Positions 1-8,417 of a stretch of DNA of 37,779 nucleotides are shown in pieces (the first letter of the stretch is position 1; each line of letters begins with the position of its first letter). The notes beneath the pieces were generated by a model. It was given only the letters and a program-made list of their open reading frames with translations. It had not been told where the DNA came from and made no database searches. Both the position numbers and the translations under genes were made by a program. Source of the DNA: Pseudomonadota bacterium (GTDB lineage: Bacteria; Pseudomonadota; Gammaproteobacteria; Xanthomonadales; Xanthomonadaceae); NCBI GenBank assembly GCA_023390905.1, contig JAEWBY010000081.1:1-37779 (forward strand), given 5' to 3'.

Positions 1-1
1 C

Positions 2-199
2 GGCACCGCGGCAGCCGGCGGGGCCGGCGGTGCGGGCGGCTCGGTGACCAACGATGCAGGCGCGTTCAACATGTCGAACACGATGAGCAGCGTCGGCCAA
101 TCGGCCGCCGGCATCATGGTGGCGGCACAGAACAGCGGCTTCGCCTCGCTGATCCAGCAGGGCATCACCGTGCAGGCCAACCTGACGGTCGGTCCGTAA
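2..199 (+). CDS. C-terminal part of a Fap-type amyloid/fibre subunit (5' end outside window)
   Basis: This is the last 65 codons of a gene whose start lies left of the window, ending at TAA 197-199. The visible protein opens with a Gly/Ala-rich stretch and continues with Asn/Gln/Ser-rich text such as QSAAGIMVAAQNSG and SLIQQGITVQANL. That composition fits the repeats of secreted functional-amyloid subunits (FapB/FapC type). The main argument is context: a C39-type protease and a FapF-like pore lie directly downstream in the same orientation. Only the tail is visible, so subunit identity (nucleator or main fibre), repeat number and signal peptide cannot be judged. It could also be another Gly/Asn-rich secreted protein. 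Confidence 0.55.
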   Translation, partial: GTAAAGGAGGAGGSVTNDAGAFNMSNTMSSVGQSAAGIMVAAQNSGFASLIQQGITVQANLTVGP

Positions 200-212
200 C
201 GCGTTCCGGCGC

Positions 213-242
213 AACGCGGAGCCGCCCCCGCGGTTCCGCGTT
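213..242. promoter_or_regulatory. Strong GC hairpin after the fibre-subunit gene
   Basis: Arm 213-220 is the exact reverse complement of 235-242. One internal g/t mismatch follows, and CCGC 222-225 pairs with GCGG 230-233 over a four-C loop. There is no T-tract, so it is not a classical intrinsic terminator. In an amyloid operon it could stabilise the upstream mRNA or attenuate transcription into the downstream genes, giving more subunit than secretion machinery; that role is inferred. Confidence 0.6.
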
Positions 243-256
243 CACCACGCGCAAGT

Positions 257-282
257 CGATCCCGCCGCTCAAGGCGGGGTCG
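257..282. promoter_or_regulatory. Second hairpin upstream of the small secreted protein gene
   Basis: Arms 257-266 and 273-282 are complementary over 10 bp with one G-T wobble and a 6-nt loop. It sits 15 nt after the first hairpin and about 45 nt before the Shine-Dalgarno sequence of the gene at 339. Two stable hairpins in tandem make the subunit/downstream junction a likely point of differential expression. Confidence 0.5.
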
Positions 283-338
283 ATACAGGGGGCACATCCG
301 TGCAGCGCGTGAAGGAACGCCCGCCAAGGAGACCGATC

Positions 339-761
339 ATGTCAGGCCACATTGGAAGATCCGCCGCACGCGCCCTGCTGGCGTGCGGCGCCATGGCGAT
401 CGCGCCGTGCGCGCTGGCGGGCGATCCGGTTCCGCCCGCGATGACCGAGGCCGCGGTCGCACCGCCGAGTCAGTGGACATCGATCCCGGAGCGTGCCGTC
501 AGCAACATCGGCACGCCGGTGGACGTGGCGCGGCTGGACCACCTGCGGGGCGGCGAAGATCAGCACACCAGCTTCATCGTGGTGGACGGCAGCGTCGACC
601 ACAACTCCGCCGATCGCATCATCAGCGGCCACAACACCATCGGCAGCGATGCGTTCGACAACGCCAGCGGCATCAACACGGTGATCCAGAACACCGGCAC
701 CAACGTGCTGATCCAGAACGCGATGGTCGTGCACGTCAGTTTCGTCGAGCCCGCGCCGTGA
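339..761 (+). CDS. Small secreted protein of the Fap-like operon, with RGG motif
   Basis: The predicted protein has 140 residues. ATG 339 was chosen over an upstream GTG at 300 because AAGGAGA ends about 5 nt before it. Residues 1-27 form a signal peptide (hydrophobic core ALLACGAMAIAP, cleavage after CALA). The middle carries WTSI and then ARLDHLRGG (64-72). The C-terminal half is Asn/Ser/Gly-rich (VIQNTGTNVLIQNAM), like amyloid-type sequence. The stop overlaps the next start by one base (TGATG). It may be a minor fibre component or chaperone handled by the neighbouring C39 protease. A homologous ARLDxxRGG motif occurs in the gene at 1443. No named family is recognised. Confidence 0.7.
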   Translation: MSGHIGRSAARALLACGAMAIAPCALAGDPVPPAMTEAAVAPPSQWTSIPERAVSNIGTPVDVARLDHLRGGEDQHTSFIVVDGSVDHNSADRIISGHNTIGSDAFDNASGINTVIQNTGTNVLIQNAMVVHVSFVEPAP

Positions 762-1441
762 TGCACCTGCGGCTCGCGCTGTGCCTGGGCGCGCTGATCA
801 CCACCGGCGCGCACGCCTCGGACATGGATCTGCGCGTGCCGCCCGGCGGCGCGTACCAGGTCAAGCTGACCAGCCTGAAGGAAGCGCGCTTCCGCACGAC
901 GATTCCGCAGCAGTTCGATTTCAGTTGCGGTTCGGCCGCCACCGCCACGCTGCTGACGTTCCAGTACGGCCATCCGGTCAGCGAACAGGACGTGTTCGTG
1001 CGCATGTACACCTATGGCGATCAGGCGCGCATCCGCAAGGAAGGTTTCTCGCTGCTCGACATGCGCCGCTATCTGCAATCGCAGGGCTACGAAGCCGATG
1101 GTTTCGAACTGCCGCTGGAAAAACTCCAGGAGGAGGGCGTGCCGGCGATCGTGCTGCTCAACGATCGCGGGTATCGCCACTTCGTGGTGGTGAAGGGTCT
1201 GAAGAACGGCCGCGTGCTGCTGGGCGATCCCGCACGCGGCACGCGCGCCATGCCGCGCTCGCGTTTCGAGGCGCTGTGGGACAACCGCGTGCTGTTCGTC
1301 GTGCACAATCGCCGCGAGCAGGCGCGCTTCAATCAACCGCGCGACTGGCGGACCGCGCCGCCCGCGCCGCTGGACATCGGCATCCAGCGCGAGGGCCTGC
1401 GCAACGTCACGGTGCCGCGGCGCGGCCCGGGGGACATCTGA
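761..1441 (+). CDS. fapD: C39-type papain-like peptidase, FapD-like
   Basis: The 226-residue protein has a signal peptide (residues 1-19, cleavage near AHA/SD), so it should act in the periplasm. It shows the C39 papain-fold pattern: Q50-Q51 (oxyanion region), C56 in DFSCGSAATA, H140 in GYRHFVVV and D156 in LLGDPARG. It has no ABC-transporter segment, unlike bacteriocin exporters. In Pseudomonas, FapD is the protease of the fap functional-amyloid operon and is needed for fibre export. This copy sits between two small secreted proteins that both carry a Gly-Gly motif and upstream of the FapF-like pore. The start overlaps the preceding stop by one base. The symbol is assigned by family plus context. 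Confidence 0.75.
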   Translation: MHLRLALCLGALITTGAHASDMDLRVPPGGAYQVKLTSLKEARFRTTIPQQFDFSCGSAATATLLTFQYGHPVSEQDVFVRMYTYGDQARIRKEGFSLLDMRRYLQSQGYEADGFELPLEKLQEEGVPAIVLLNDRGYRHFVVVKGLKNGRVLLGDPARGTRAMPRSRFEALWDNRVLFVVHNRREQARFNQPRDWRTAPPAPLDIGIQREGLRNVTVPRRGPGDI

Positions 1442-1442
1442 C

Positions 1443-1952
1443 ATGGACAGACTGCGGGCACAGGCGTGCGCGATCGGCATCGCCGTGGGATTCACGGTGA
1501 TCACGCCGCTCTGCGTCGCCGGAGAAGCCGTCGGCACGCTCGGTGCGGAGTGGACGCCGATCGATCCCGCGCGCCTGGACGGCATGCGCGGCGGCTTCCA
1601 GTTGCCCTCGGGGCTGAGGCTGTCGTTCGGCATCGAACGCGCGGTCTACGTCAATGGCGAACTGACGGCGAGCACCGCCGTGCGCATCGCCGATCTTTCC
1701 CGCATCAGCGCGTCCGAAGCGCAGGCACTGGCCGAATTCAACGAGGGCATCGTGGTGCAACTGGGCCCGGGCAACCGCTTCGATCCGGTGCGCTTGCCCG
1801 GTGGCGTGGTCATCCAGAACACGCTGGACGATCAGCGCATCGTCACCGTGACGCGCATGGAAGTGGGCAACGGCGCACTGGGCACGTTCCAGGCACTCAA
1901 TGCCAACGGCGTGCTGCACGACGCGCTGATCCAGGTCACCGGCAACCACTGA
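1443..1952 (+). CDS. Small secreted protein of the Fap-like operon (FapE position), with RGG motif
   Basis: The predicted protein has 169 residues and starts one base after the protease stop. Residues 1-27 form a signal peptide (IGIAVGFTVITPLCVAG). Residues 37-51 read EWTPIDPARLDGMRGG, repeating the WTxI...ARLDxxRGG pattern of the gene at 339. The rest is rich in short beta-like Val/Ile segments and ends with Asn-containing text (VIQNTL, ALNANGVLHDALIQV). Its place between the protease and the pore matches FapE in Pseudomonas operons. FapE is a minor extracellular protein there, but I cannot show homology to FapE by eye. It is probably exported and processed at the GG site. Confidence 0.65.
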   Translation: MDRLRAQACAIGIAVGFTVITPLCVAGEAVGTLGAEWTPIDPARLDGMRGGFQLPSGLRLSFGIERAVYVNGELTASTAVRIADLSRISASEAQALAEFNEGIVVQLGPGNRFDPVRLPGGVVIQNTLDDQRIVTVTRMEVGNGALGTFQALNANGVLHDALIQVTGNH

Positions 1953-1972
1953 ACTCCACACGAGGAATGGCC

Positions 1973-3352
1973 ATGAAAGGGAAGTCGCTGCCGTCACTGT
2001 CGCTGTTGTCGATCGCGATGTCACTGTCGATGTGGATCACCGCTCCCGCACGCGCGCAGGACGCCGCCACGCCGGTCGTGACCGAGGATCGTCTCGAAGC
2101 CCTGCAACGGCAGATCAATGCGCAGCGCCAGCAACTGGAACAGACGCGGCAGACGCTGGACACCCAGCAACAGGAACTGGGCCGGCTGCAATCGGCGTTG
2201 AACGAGGAGATTCTCGCCAGCGCACGCGCGCGCGGTGCACCTGCGCCCGTACTGGTGCCGGCACTGAGCGCAGCGCCGTATCTGGCGGCGCAGAGTTCGC
2301 CCGCATTCGCGCCGCCAATGCAGAACGCGGCGCAGAGCACGCAGGCTCCGCAGCAAACGCCACAGCCGGTGGGCCAGGCGCCCGAATCGGACTCACGCCC
2401 GCCGGAGGTGGCGCAGATCTTCGAACAACCCGGCGTGCTCACGCCGCCGGGCAAGTTCGTGCTGGAACCGTCCCTGCAATATGGCTATTCGGCGAACGAT
2501 CGCGTCGCGCTGGTCGGATACACGATCATCCCGGCCATCCTGATCGGCCTCATCGACGTGCGACAGGTCAAGACGACCACGGCCGTCGCCACGCTCACCG
2601 GCCGCTACGGGCTGACGCGCCGCTTCGAACTCGAGGGCAAGCTGCCGTACGTCTACGTCAACGGCGACACGGTGAGCCGCGAAGTGTTCACCGGCTCGGC
2701 GCAGGATCGCGTGTTCAACGCGCGCGGCCACGGCATGGGCGATCTGGAAATGACCGCGCGCTACCAGATCAACCAGGGCGGCCCGGACAAGGCGTTCTAC
2801 ATCGGCTGGCTGCGCTACAAGAGCCGCACCGGCCGCGATCTGTTCGACGTCGTCACGGATTGCGTGACGCGTTGCGTGGCCAACACCACCGGCACCGGTC
2901 TGCCGCTGGATCTGCCGACCGGCAGCGGCTTTGAGGCACTGCAACCCGGGGTGACGTGGCTGTATCCCTCGGACCCGGTCGTGTTCTTCGGCAGCCTGAG
3001 CTATCTCTACAATTTCGAGCGGCACAACGTGTCGCGCCGTCTGCTCGACAACCAGACCGAACTGCTCGGCGACATCCGCGCCGGCGACATCTTCGGCATC
3101 AATCTCGGACTGGGCCTGGCGCTCAACGAGAAGGCGGCGATCAGCATCGGCACCGAAGTGAACACCGTCGGCAAGACCGAACAGAACCGACGCGATGTCG
3201 CCGGCGCCGTGCGGGTGACGCTGGCCACGCTGCTGCTCGGTGGCACGTACCGGTTCAACGAACACGTTTCGCTCAACGTCGCGCTCGGCGCCGGGCTGAC
3301 GCGCGATACGCCCGACGTCACGCTGACCGCGCGGGTGCCGGTGACGTTCTGA
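1973..3352 (+). CDS. fapF: Outer-membrane amyloid secretion pore, FapF-like
   Basis: The 459-residue protein has a signal peptide (residues 1-27, ending APARAQ). A heptad-rich coiled coil follows (about 35-80, containing LEALQRQINAQRQQLEQ), then a Pro/Gln/Ala-rich linker (to about 145). The remainder is a predicted beta-barrel with alternating amphipathic strands and a C-terminal strand ending VPVTF. An N-terminal coiled coil joined by a linker to a small barrel is the architecture of FapF, the trimeric amyloid-subunit channel of Pseudomonas. ATG 1973 is preferred, with GAGGA about 7 nt upstream; an in-frame ATG at 1967 is possible. It is the last gene of the operon and converges on the GMC gene with an 18-nt gap. 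Confidence 0.72.
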   Translation: MKGKSLPSLSLLSIAMSLSMWITAPARAQDAATPVVTEDRLEALQRQINAQRQQLEQTRQTLDTQQQELGRLQSALNEEILASARARGAPAPVLVPALSAAPYLAAQSSPAFAPPMQNAAQSTQAPQQTPQPVGQAPESDSRPPEVAQIFEQPGVLTPPGKFVLEPSLQYGYSANDRVALVGYTIIPAILIGLIDVRQVKTTTAVATLTGRYGLTRRFELEGKLPYVYVNGDTVSREVFTGSAQDRVFNARGHGMGDLEMTARYQINQGGPDKAFYIGWLRYKSRTGRDLFDVVTDCVTRCVANTTGTGLPLDLPTGSGFEALQPGVTWLYPSDPVVFFGSLSYLYNFERHNVSRRLLDNQTELLGDIRAGDIFGINLGLGLALNEKAAISIGTEVNTVGKTEQNRRDVAGAVRVTLATLLLGGTYRFNEHVSLNVALGAGLTRDTPDVTLTARVPVTF

Positions 3353-3370
3353 TTCGCACGGGCTGCCCGA

Positions 3371-5014
3371 TTACAGCAGGAACATGCAGTCCCGCAGATG
3401 TTCGGCCAGCCGCATGCTCAGCGCGGCGATGGTGAAGGTGGGGAACGCCCAGCCGCCGGTGGGAAACACCGAACTGCCGATGACGTGCAGATTGTCCACG
3501 CCGTGCACGCGGCAGTTCCGATCCACCACCCCCTGCGCCGGATCATCGGACATCCGCGTGGTGCCCATGTGGTGCGCCGTGCCCTGCAACTGCGGTTCGG
3601 CGCCGCGATCCTGCAACCATTCGTCCATCCGGAAACGGCCGCCGCATTTGCCGGCCAGTTCGTGCCCGAACAGTTCGGCCGAGGTGCGGTAGGTATGCCA
3701 GTCCAGATCGGTCAGGCGCCAATCGATGCGGACCTTGCGCTGCCCCAGTGCGTCGGTCTCATCGGCGAGCATGACGCGACTGTCCGGATTGGGCGCCTGT
3801 TCGAAATAGCCGATGACATCGACATGATCGCTGCGCACCACGGGCTGGTTCTGCAACCGATTGACCACCCCGCGCGCGATGTCGCCCAGCCCGGGCGCGA
3901 TCTGCAAGGCCAGCTTGCCGAGTGATTCGCGCGCTTGCGCCTGTTGCGGATACAGGCTCAGCGCGTCGGACATCTGGCCTTCCAGTGAAGCGCCTTCGTC
4001 CGGTTGCTTGCGGCGCAGCGCCGCGCGCAGCTTGCGCGCCGCACGTATGCCCGCCGGTGGCTCGGCCTCGATCGAAACCGGGCGCGCGCGGCCGCTGAGC
4101 AGGCGATGCCGGCGCATCGCTGCATCGGCCAGGCACAGTTCGGGAAATACCGGCAAGCGGCTGCGATCACTGCTGCGGTCGTAGGGGCGGGTCAGCTCGC
4201 GCGTGGAATCGGCGTGCAGCGTGCCGAGCCGTCCGCGCGGATGATCCATGAAATAGCGTCCAACCAGATCGTGGCCATTGCCCAGGCCACCCGCCTGCTG
4301 GTCGGACAACAGCAGCAAGCGCGCGTTCTCGATGCCGCCGCAGGCCAGCACGTAATGCTGCGCGCGTACGGTGCCGCGCCGCCCGTTGAGTGCACCGATG
4401 CGCGCCTCACGGACGTGGCGGCCTTCGGCTTCGGCCTGCAGCTCCAGCAGGTTGGCATGCAGGATGACCTCGATGTTGCCCGCGCGCGCCAGATCGGCGC
4501 GGTAGTGCGGCCCGAAGAACACCGGGCTCAGCACGAAATTGCGGTTGACCAGCGCGTCCCCATCGAAATGCGGCGGCGTGCGCACGGGCGTGGAATGAAA
4601 GCCGCCGTCATCGAAATCGTGTTCGTCGATGCCCAGCACGCGGCGCGCTTTGCGGTAATAGGGATCCAGTTCGGCATACGTGAGCGGCCAGCCACTGTGG
4701 GGCACCCATTCGCGCGCCGAGAGATCATGCTGGCTCAGCGGCATGCATCCACCGCCCCAGACATTGGTGCTGCCCCCGAAGGCGCGCAGCCGGCAGATCA
4801 TCGGATCCAGCGAAGGCGAACCGATGGATTCGCCGGCGTACAACGACTGGATTTCCGCATCACCGGAAAGCCCGCCGCCCTCCAGCAGGCAGACGCGGAT
4901 TGAAGTGCCGAGGAATTGATGGGCCAGGATGATGCCGGCGGGTCCACCGCCCACGATGCACAACTGGGCGTCGAAATCGTCGGGTGCGTCCGCAGCGCGG
5001 TAATCGATCAGCAT
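3371..5014 (-). CDS. GMC-family FAD-dependent oxidoreductase
   Basis: The 547-residue protein matches the glucose-methanol-choline oxidoreductase family. It has an N-terminal FAD-binding Rossmann motif GGGPAG (22-27) followed by LLEGGG, and the GMC signature region with FGGSTNVWGGGCMP. The C-terminal block HHMGTTRMSDDP, then VIGSSVFPTGGWAFPTFT, carries the family's catalytic His/Asn region. Such enzymes oxidise alcohol groups of sugars, sterols or other compounds with FAD; the substrate cannot be read from the sequence. The start has a strong Shine-Dalgarno sequence (GGGGAGA, about 5 nt upstream). No signal peptide is evident. It is monocistronic and convergent with the amyloid operon, so probably unrelated to it. 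Confidence 0.9.
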   Translation of the reverse strand: MLIDYRAADAPDDFDAQLCIVGGGPAGIILAHQFLGTSIRVCLLEGGGLSGDAEIQSLYAGESIGSPSLDPMICRLRAFGGSTNVWGGGCMPLSQHDLSAREWVPHSGWPLTYAELDPYYRKARRVLGIDEHDFDDGGFHSTPVRTPPHFDGDALVNRNFVLSPVFFGPHYRADLARAGNIEVILHANLLELQAEAEGRHVREARIGALNGRRGTVRAQHYVLACGGIENARLLLLSDQQAGGLGNGHDLVGRYFMDHPRGRLGTLHADSTRELTRPYDRSSDRSRLPVFPELCLADAAMRRHRLLSGRARPVSIEAEPPAGIRAARKLRAALRRKQPDEGASLEGQMSDALSLYPQQAQARESLGKLALQIAPGLGDIARGVVNRLQNQPVVRSDHVDVIGYFEQAPNPDSRVMLADETDALGQRKVRIDWRLTDLDWHTYRTSAELFGHELAGKCGGRFRMDEWLQDRGAEPQLQGTAHHMGTTRMSDDPAQGVVDRNCRVHGVDNLHVIGSSVFPTGGWAFPTFTIAALSMRLAEHLRDCMFLL

Positions 5015-5160
5015 TGCTTCTCCCCAGCAGCGCCGAAGCCGTGCCGGTCATGAGGGATGACGCTCATCGAAGACCAACGTCGATTCCCGTTCCGGCCGGT
5101 CAACGCTAGTGCGGGCGAAGGTAACGCGGCGTCAACGCAGGCGCGCTTGATTTGAATCAA

Positions 5161-5188
5161 TTGAGAAGCATTCCCATTTGGATACAAT
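5161..5188 (+). promoter_or_regulatory. Putative Fur-regulated promoter of the siderophore receptor gene
   Basis: TTGAGA (5161-5166) and TACAAT (5183-5188), spaced 16 bp, form a good sigma-70 promoter. The stretch TGAGAAGCATTCCCA (5162-5176) covers the -35 box and spacer. It matches 10 of 14 defined positions of the 7-1-7 Fur consensus TGATAATNATTATCA (counted by eye). A Fur repressor bound here would block RNA polymerase when iron is plentiful, as expected for a TonB siderophore receptor. Confidence 0.55.
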
Positions 5189-5250
5189 GGGCCATCAGCC
5201 GCTGCCACCGCGCAGTCAGCCACCTCTCGATATCCAGCACAGGTTGGCCC

Positions 5251-7473
5251 GTGTCCCCGAACCGTTCTGCATGCGTGCCCGTGCGCACGCCGTTGTCGTT
5301 GTCCCTGCTCGTCATTCTTTCGCTGCCGGCCGCCGGGGCGCTCGCCCAGGCCACCGCGGATGTGCCGCAAGCCGAGGCCACGACCCTCGATACCGTGCGC
5401 GTCAACGCCTATCGCACCAGCACCAGCGTGCAGGGCGCCACCAAGACCCATACGCCGCCAGCGGAGACGCCACAGTCGGTATCGGTCATCGCGCGCGAGG
5501 AACTCGACGCGCGCGGCGTGCAGAATCTCAACGATGCGATGCGCTACGTGGCCGGCGTCAGTCTGGAGAGCACCGGCATCGACAACCGCGTCGATGATTT
5601 CCGCATCCGCGGTTTCGATGCGGGAAGCTGGAGCAACAACGTCACCCTCGATGGCATGCGCGCGCCGCAGGGCGGGCAGTGGAACCGTACGATGTTCGAC
5701 AGCTGGAACCTGGAGCGCGTGGAAGTATTGAAGGGGCCGTCGGCGGTGATGTACGGACAGGTCGCGCCCGGCGGCATGGTCAATCAGGTCAGCAAGACGC
5801 CGCGCCCGGATGCGCCACAGCAGATCCGCCTCAGCGTGGACGGCCACGGCCAGTACAGCACGGCGTTCGACGTGGGAACCGGCACGCAGGACCACGATCA
5901 TCTGTTCCGACTGGTCGGCCTGTATCGCGATGGCGACACGCAGATCCACTACACCGAACAGGAGCACGGCTTCATCGCACCCAGTTACAGCTGGCAGATC
6001 GCCGAGCGCACGCGGCTGACGCTGCTGGGCCTGTACCAGAAGGATGACGGTGGCTCGACCTACCAGTTCCTGCCGATGGATGGCACGCTGCGCCCGACCC
6101 GCTACGGCCGCATGAAGAACACCACCTTCATCGGCGAGCCGACATGGAATGTCTGGGACCGTACCGTCTGGACGGCCGGCTGGCTGTTCGAACACGGCTT
6201 CAACGAAAACTGGACGCTGAGCCAGAGTGCGCGGCATACGCACGTGGATTCGCTGTTCCGCACCGTGGTCACCAATGGCCGGCTGCTCGCCGACGGCCGC
6301 ACACAACGCCGCCGCGCGACCTGGGGCACGGGCGACTCGGCCGGCGAGACGATCGATACCCGGCTGCAGGGCAGGTTCGACACCGGCGCCGCGTCGCATA
6401 CGCTGCTGCTGGGCGTGGACTGGCAGAAGGCCGACTGGGACGCACAGCGCGGGGCGATGAATCCGCCCGGCGACATCGACATCTTCCATCCGGTCTACAC
6501 CGGACTGGTCCCGGTGACCAACACCATCAGCCTGAGCGAAGCGGTCAATCGGCAAACCGGCGTGTACGCGCAGGATCAGATCGCACTGGCGAACTGGCGT
6601 TTCACTTTCGGCGGCCGCTACGACTGGACCGACGACGACAGCAGCAGCGCAAGCCATACCGTCGCGACCAATCGAACCGGGCCGTGGACGCGTACGCGCC
6701 TGAAGGCCGAAGCCTTCACCGGCCGCGCGGGTGTGCTGTACCTGTTCGACAGCGGATTCTCGCCGTACCTGAGCTATGCCGAATCGTTCCAGCCCTCGAC
6801 GGCCAGCGCGCTGTCCAGCCATGAGCGCACGTCCTTCGATCCGATCACCGGAAAGCAATGGGAAGCCGGACTGAAATACCAGCCCGCCAGCTTCGACGGT
6901 CTGATCACGCTGTCCGGTTACGACCTGCGCCAGCAGAACCTGCTCGTGCAGGATCCGGATCCCACCCACAACACCTGCGGCGCCAATGGCAACAGCCAGT
7001 GTTCGGTGCAGGACGGGGAAGGGCGCGTGCGCGGGATCGAACTCGAAGGACGCATCACGCCGGCGGAAGGCCTGAGCATCATCGGCGCGGCCACGCGCAT
7101 GGATTCGGAAATGACGCGCAGCGATCTGTACCAGGGCAAGCGCATCGCGATGGTGCCCGATTACACCGCCTCGCTGTGGATCGACTACACCTTCCACACC
7201 GGCGCGCTCAATGGCCTGAGCCTGGCGGCCGGCGTGCGCTACAACGGCGAGAGCTTCGGGGACAGCGCCAACGTGTACCGCATTCCGTCGTACACGCTGT
7301 ACGACGCCGCGCTGCGCTATGACATGGGCCAGGCCGATGGCGTGCACGTGCAGCTCAGCCTCAACCTGAGCAACCTGACGGACGAACTGTTCGTATCCAC
7401 CTGCACTGGCGAGTCGTCGTGCTACTACGGCACCGGCCGCTCGGTGGTCGCCGCCGCGAGGTTCAGCTGGTGA
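5251..7473 (+). CDS. TonB-dependent siderophore receptor
   Basis: The outer-membrane receptor has about 740 residues. From GTG 5251 there is a signal peptide (LSLSLLVILSLPAAGALA), then a TonB-box-like DTVRVNA and an N-terminal plug domain with PQSVSVIAREELDARG, MRYVAGVS, RIRGFD and LERVEVLKGPSAVMYGQ. A 22-strand-type barrel follows, ending in the typical aromatic strand VVAAARFSW. These plug motifs belong to the FhuA/FoxA/FpvA siderophore-receptor subgroup. The open frame continues upstream to a TTG at 5152, but that codon lies upstream of the predicted promoter, so an internal start (GTG 5251 or 5275) is likely. Its stop overlaps the start of the esterase gene, suggesting one iron-uptake operon. 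The siderophore is unknown. Confidence 0.9.
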   Translation: MSPNRSACVPVRTPLSLSLLVILSLPAAGALAQATADVPQAEATTLDTVRVNAYRTSTSVQGATKTHTPPAETPQSVSVIAREELDARGVQNLNDAMRYVAGVSLESTGIDNRVDDFRIRGFDAGSWSNNVTLDGMRAPQGGQWNRTMFDSWNLERVEVLKGPSAVMYGQVAPGGMVNQVSKTPRPDAPQQIRLSVDGHGQYSTAFDVGTGTQDHDHLFRLVGLYRDGDTQIHYTEQEHGFIAPSYSWQIAERTRLTLLGLYQKDDGGSTYQFLPMDGTLRPTRYGRMKNTTFIGEPTWNVWDRTVWTAGWLFEHGFNENWTLSQSARHTHVDSLFRTVVTNGRLLADGRTQRRRATWGTGDSAGETIDTRLQGRFDTGAASHTLLLGVDWQKADWDAQRGAMNPPGDIDIFHPVYTGLVPVTNTISLSEAVNRQTGVYAQDQIALANWRFTFGGRYDWTDDDSSSASHTVATNRTGPWTRTRLKAEAFTGRAGVLYLFDSGFSPYLSYAESFQPSTASALSSHERTSFDPITGKQWEAGLKYQPASFDGLITLSGYDLRQQNLLVQDPDPTHNTCGANGNSQCSVQDGEGRVRGIELEGRITPAEGLSIIGAATRMDSEMTRSDLYQGKRIAMVPDYTASLWIDYTFHTGALNGLSLAAGVRYNGESFGDSANVYRIPSYTLYDAALRYDMGQADGVHVQLSLNLSNLTDELFVSTCTGESSCYYGTGRSVVAAARFSW

Positions 7474-8417
7474 GGCCGTGGTCGCGACTACGCAGGCGCT
7501 GCGGATCGTTCCTGGCATTGATGTTGATGGCGGCCTCCGCCATCGCGCAGCCGAACCTGGAACAGCGCATGGGCCGGACCGTGGCCGATACCGGCGCAAC
7601 GGGATGGCGTTTCGAACGCTTCGCACTGGCTTCGTCCGACGGCCAGCGCTATCGGTTGCAACTGGCGATTCCGCAGCGGGCCGCGCCCGCGCAGGGCTTT
7701 GCAGCCGTGTGGATGCTGGATGGCAATGCCGCGCTGATGGAAACCGACGCGGTCCTGCTTGAATCACTGCGCACGGCCCCGCATCCGCCGGTGTTGATTT
7801 ATGTGGCGCACGACAACGACCTGCGCGTGGACGCCGCTGCGCGCGCCTTCGATTACACGCCCAGGCGTACAGGTGGTGATGAAGCGCAGCGCGACCCGAT
7901 GGGCAGGCGCGGCGGCGGCGCGGATGCGTTCCTGGATTTGCTCACGGGCCAGGCGCGCGAACAGGTGGCACGGCACGTCAGCATCGATCCATCGCAGCAC
8001 GCGATCTGGGGCCATTCCTATGGCGGCCTGTTCGTGCTGCATGCGTGGTTGACGCGGCCGCAGTCGTATCGCTTCTACGCCGCGATCGATCCGTCGTTGT
8101 GGTGGGGAAACGGCCATCTGCTGAAGGAGGCCGAACGTACGCCGCAAGCGCACGACGCCACACTCTGGTTTATGGCGGGCGAGGGCACCGCGCCACCGAA
8201 AGAGCGTGCCATGCGCGACCGTGCCGCCGTCGATCGCATGCAGAAGGCGCGCGCGTCGGTTCCCCCCGACGTCGCACGCACGCTGATCGAACGCGAACGC
8301 GCGCATGGCCTCGACGCAACGTATTTCGCCCTGCCGGGCTTGGGGCATGGACAGACGCTGGGGGCATCGCTGCCGAAGGTGTTGCGGCACCTGTCGGGAC
8401 TTTCCGCCGCGCCGTGA
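7470..8417 (+). CDS. Alpha/beta hydrolase, siderophore-esterase-like (IroE/Fes superfamily)
   Basis: The 315-residue protein starts at GTG 7470, overlapping the receptor stop by four bases (GTGA), so translation is probably coupled. Residues 1-27 form a signal peptide (FLALMLMAASAIAQ), so the enzyme is periplasmic. It has the nucleophile elbow GHSYGG (S183), the catalytic His in GLGHG (H293) and the FDYTPRR element (128-133) typical of the esterase_D family that hydrolyses ferric siderophores. Position beside a Fur-box-controlled TonB receptor supports release of iron from an ester-type siderophore. A general serine esterase is the alternative. Confidence 0.82.
   Translation: MRPWSRLRRRCGSFLALMLMAASAIAQPNLEQRMGRTVADTGATGWRFERFALASSDGQRYRLQLAIPQRAAPAQGFAAVWMLDGNAALMETDAVLLESLRTAPHPPVLIYVAHDNDLRVDAAARAFDYTPRRTGGDEAQRDPMGRRGGGADAFLDLLTGQAREQVARHVSIDPSQHAIWGHSYGGLFVLHAWLTRPQSYRFYAAIDPSLWWGNGHLLKEAERTPQAHDATLWFMAGEGTAPPKERAMRDRAAVDRMQKARASVPPDVARTLIERERAHGLDATYFALPGLGHGQTLGASLPKVLRHLSGLSAAP

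Noticed and set aside
2393..3265. 290-codon minus-strand open frame over the FapF-like gene
   Set aside because: It lies opposite a gene supported by signal peptide, coiled coil and operon context, and lacks any motif.
5152..5250. Upstream extension of the receptor gene from TTG 5152
   Set aside because: TTG 5152 lies upstream of the predicted promoter, and the extension precedes a proper signal peptide that starts later.
5008..7767. Very long minus-strand open frame (919 codons) over the TonB receptor
   Set aside because: It is the antisense of a gene with clear plug and barrel motifs; its composition (Arg/Gly/His/Ala-rich) has no domain-like sequence.
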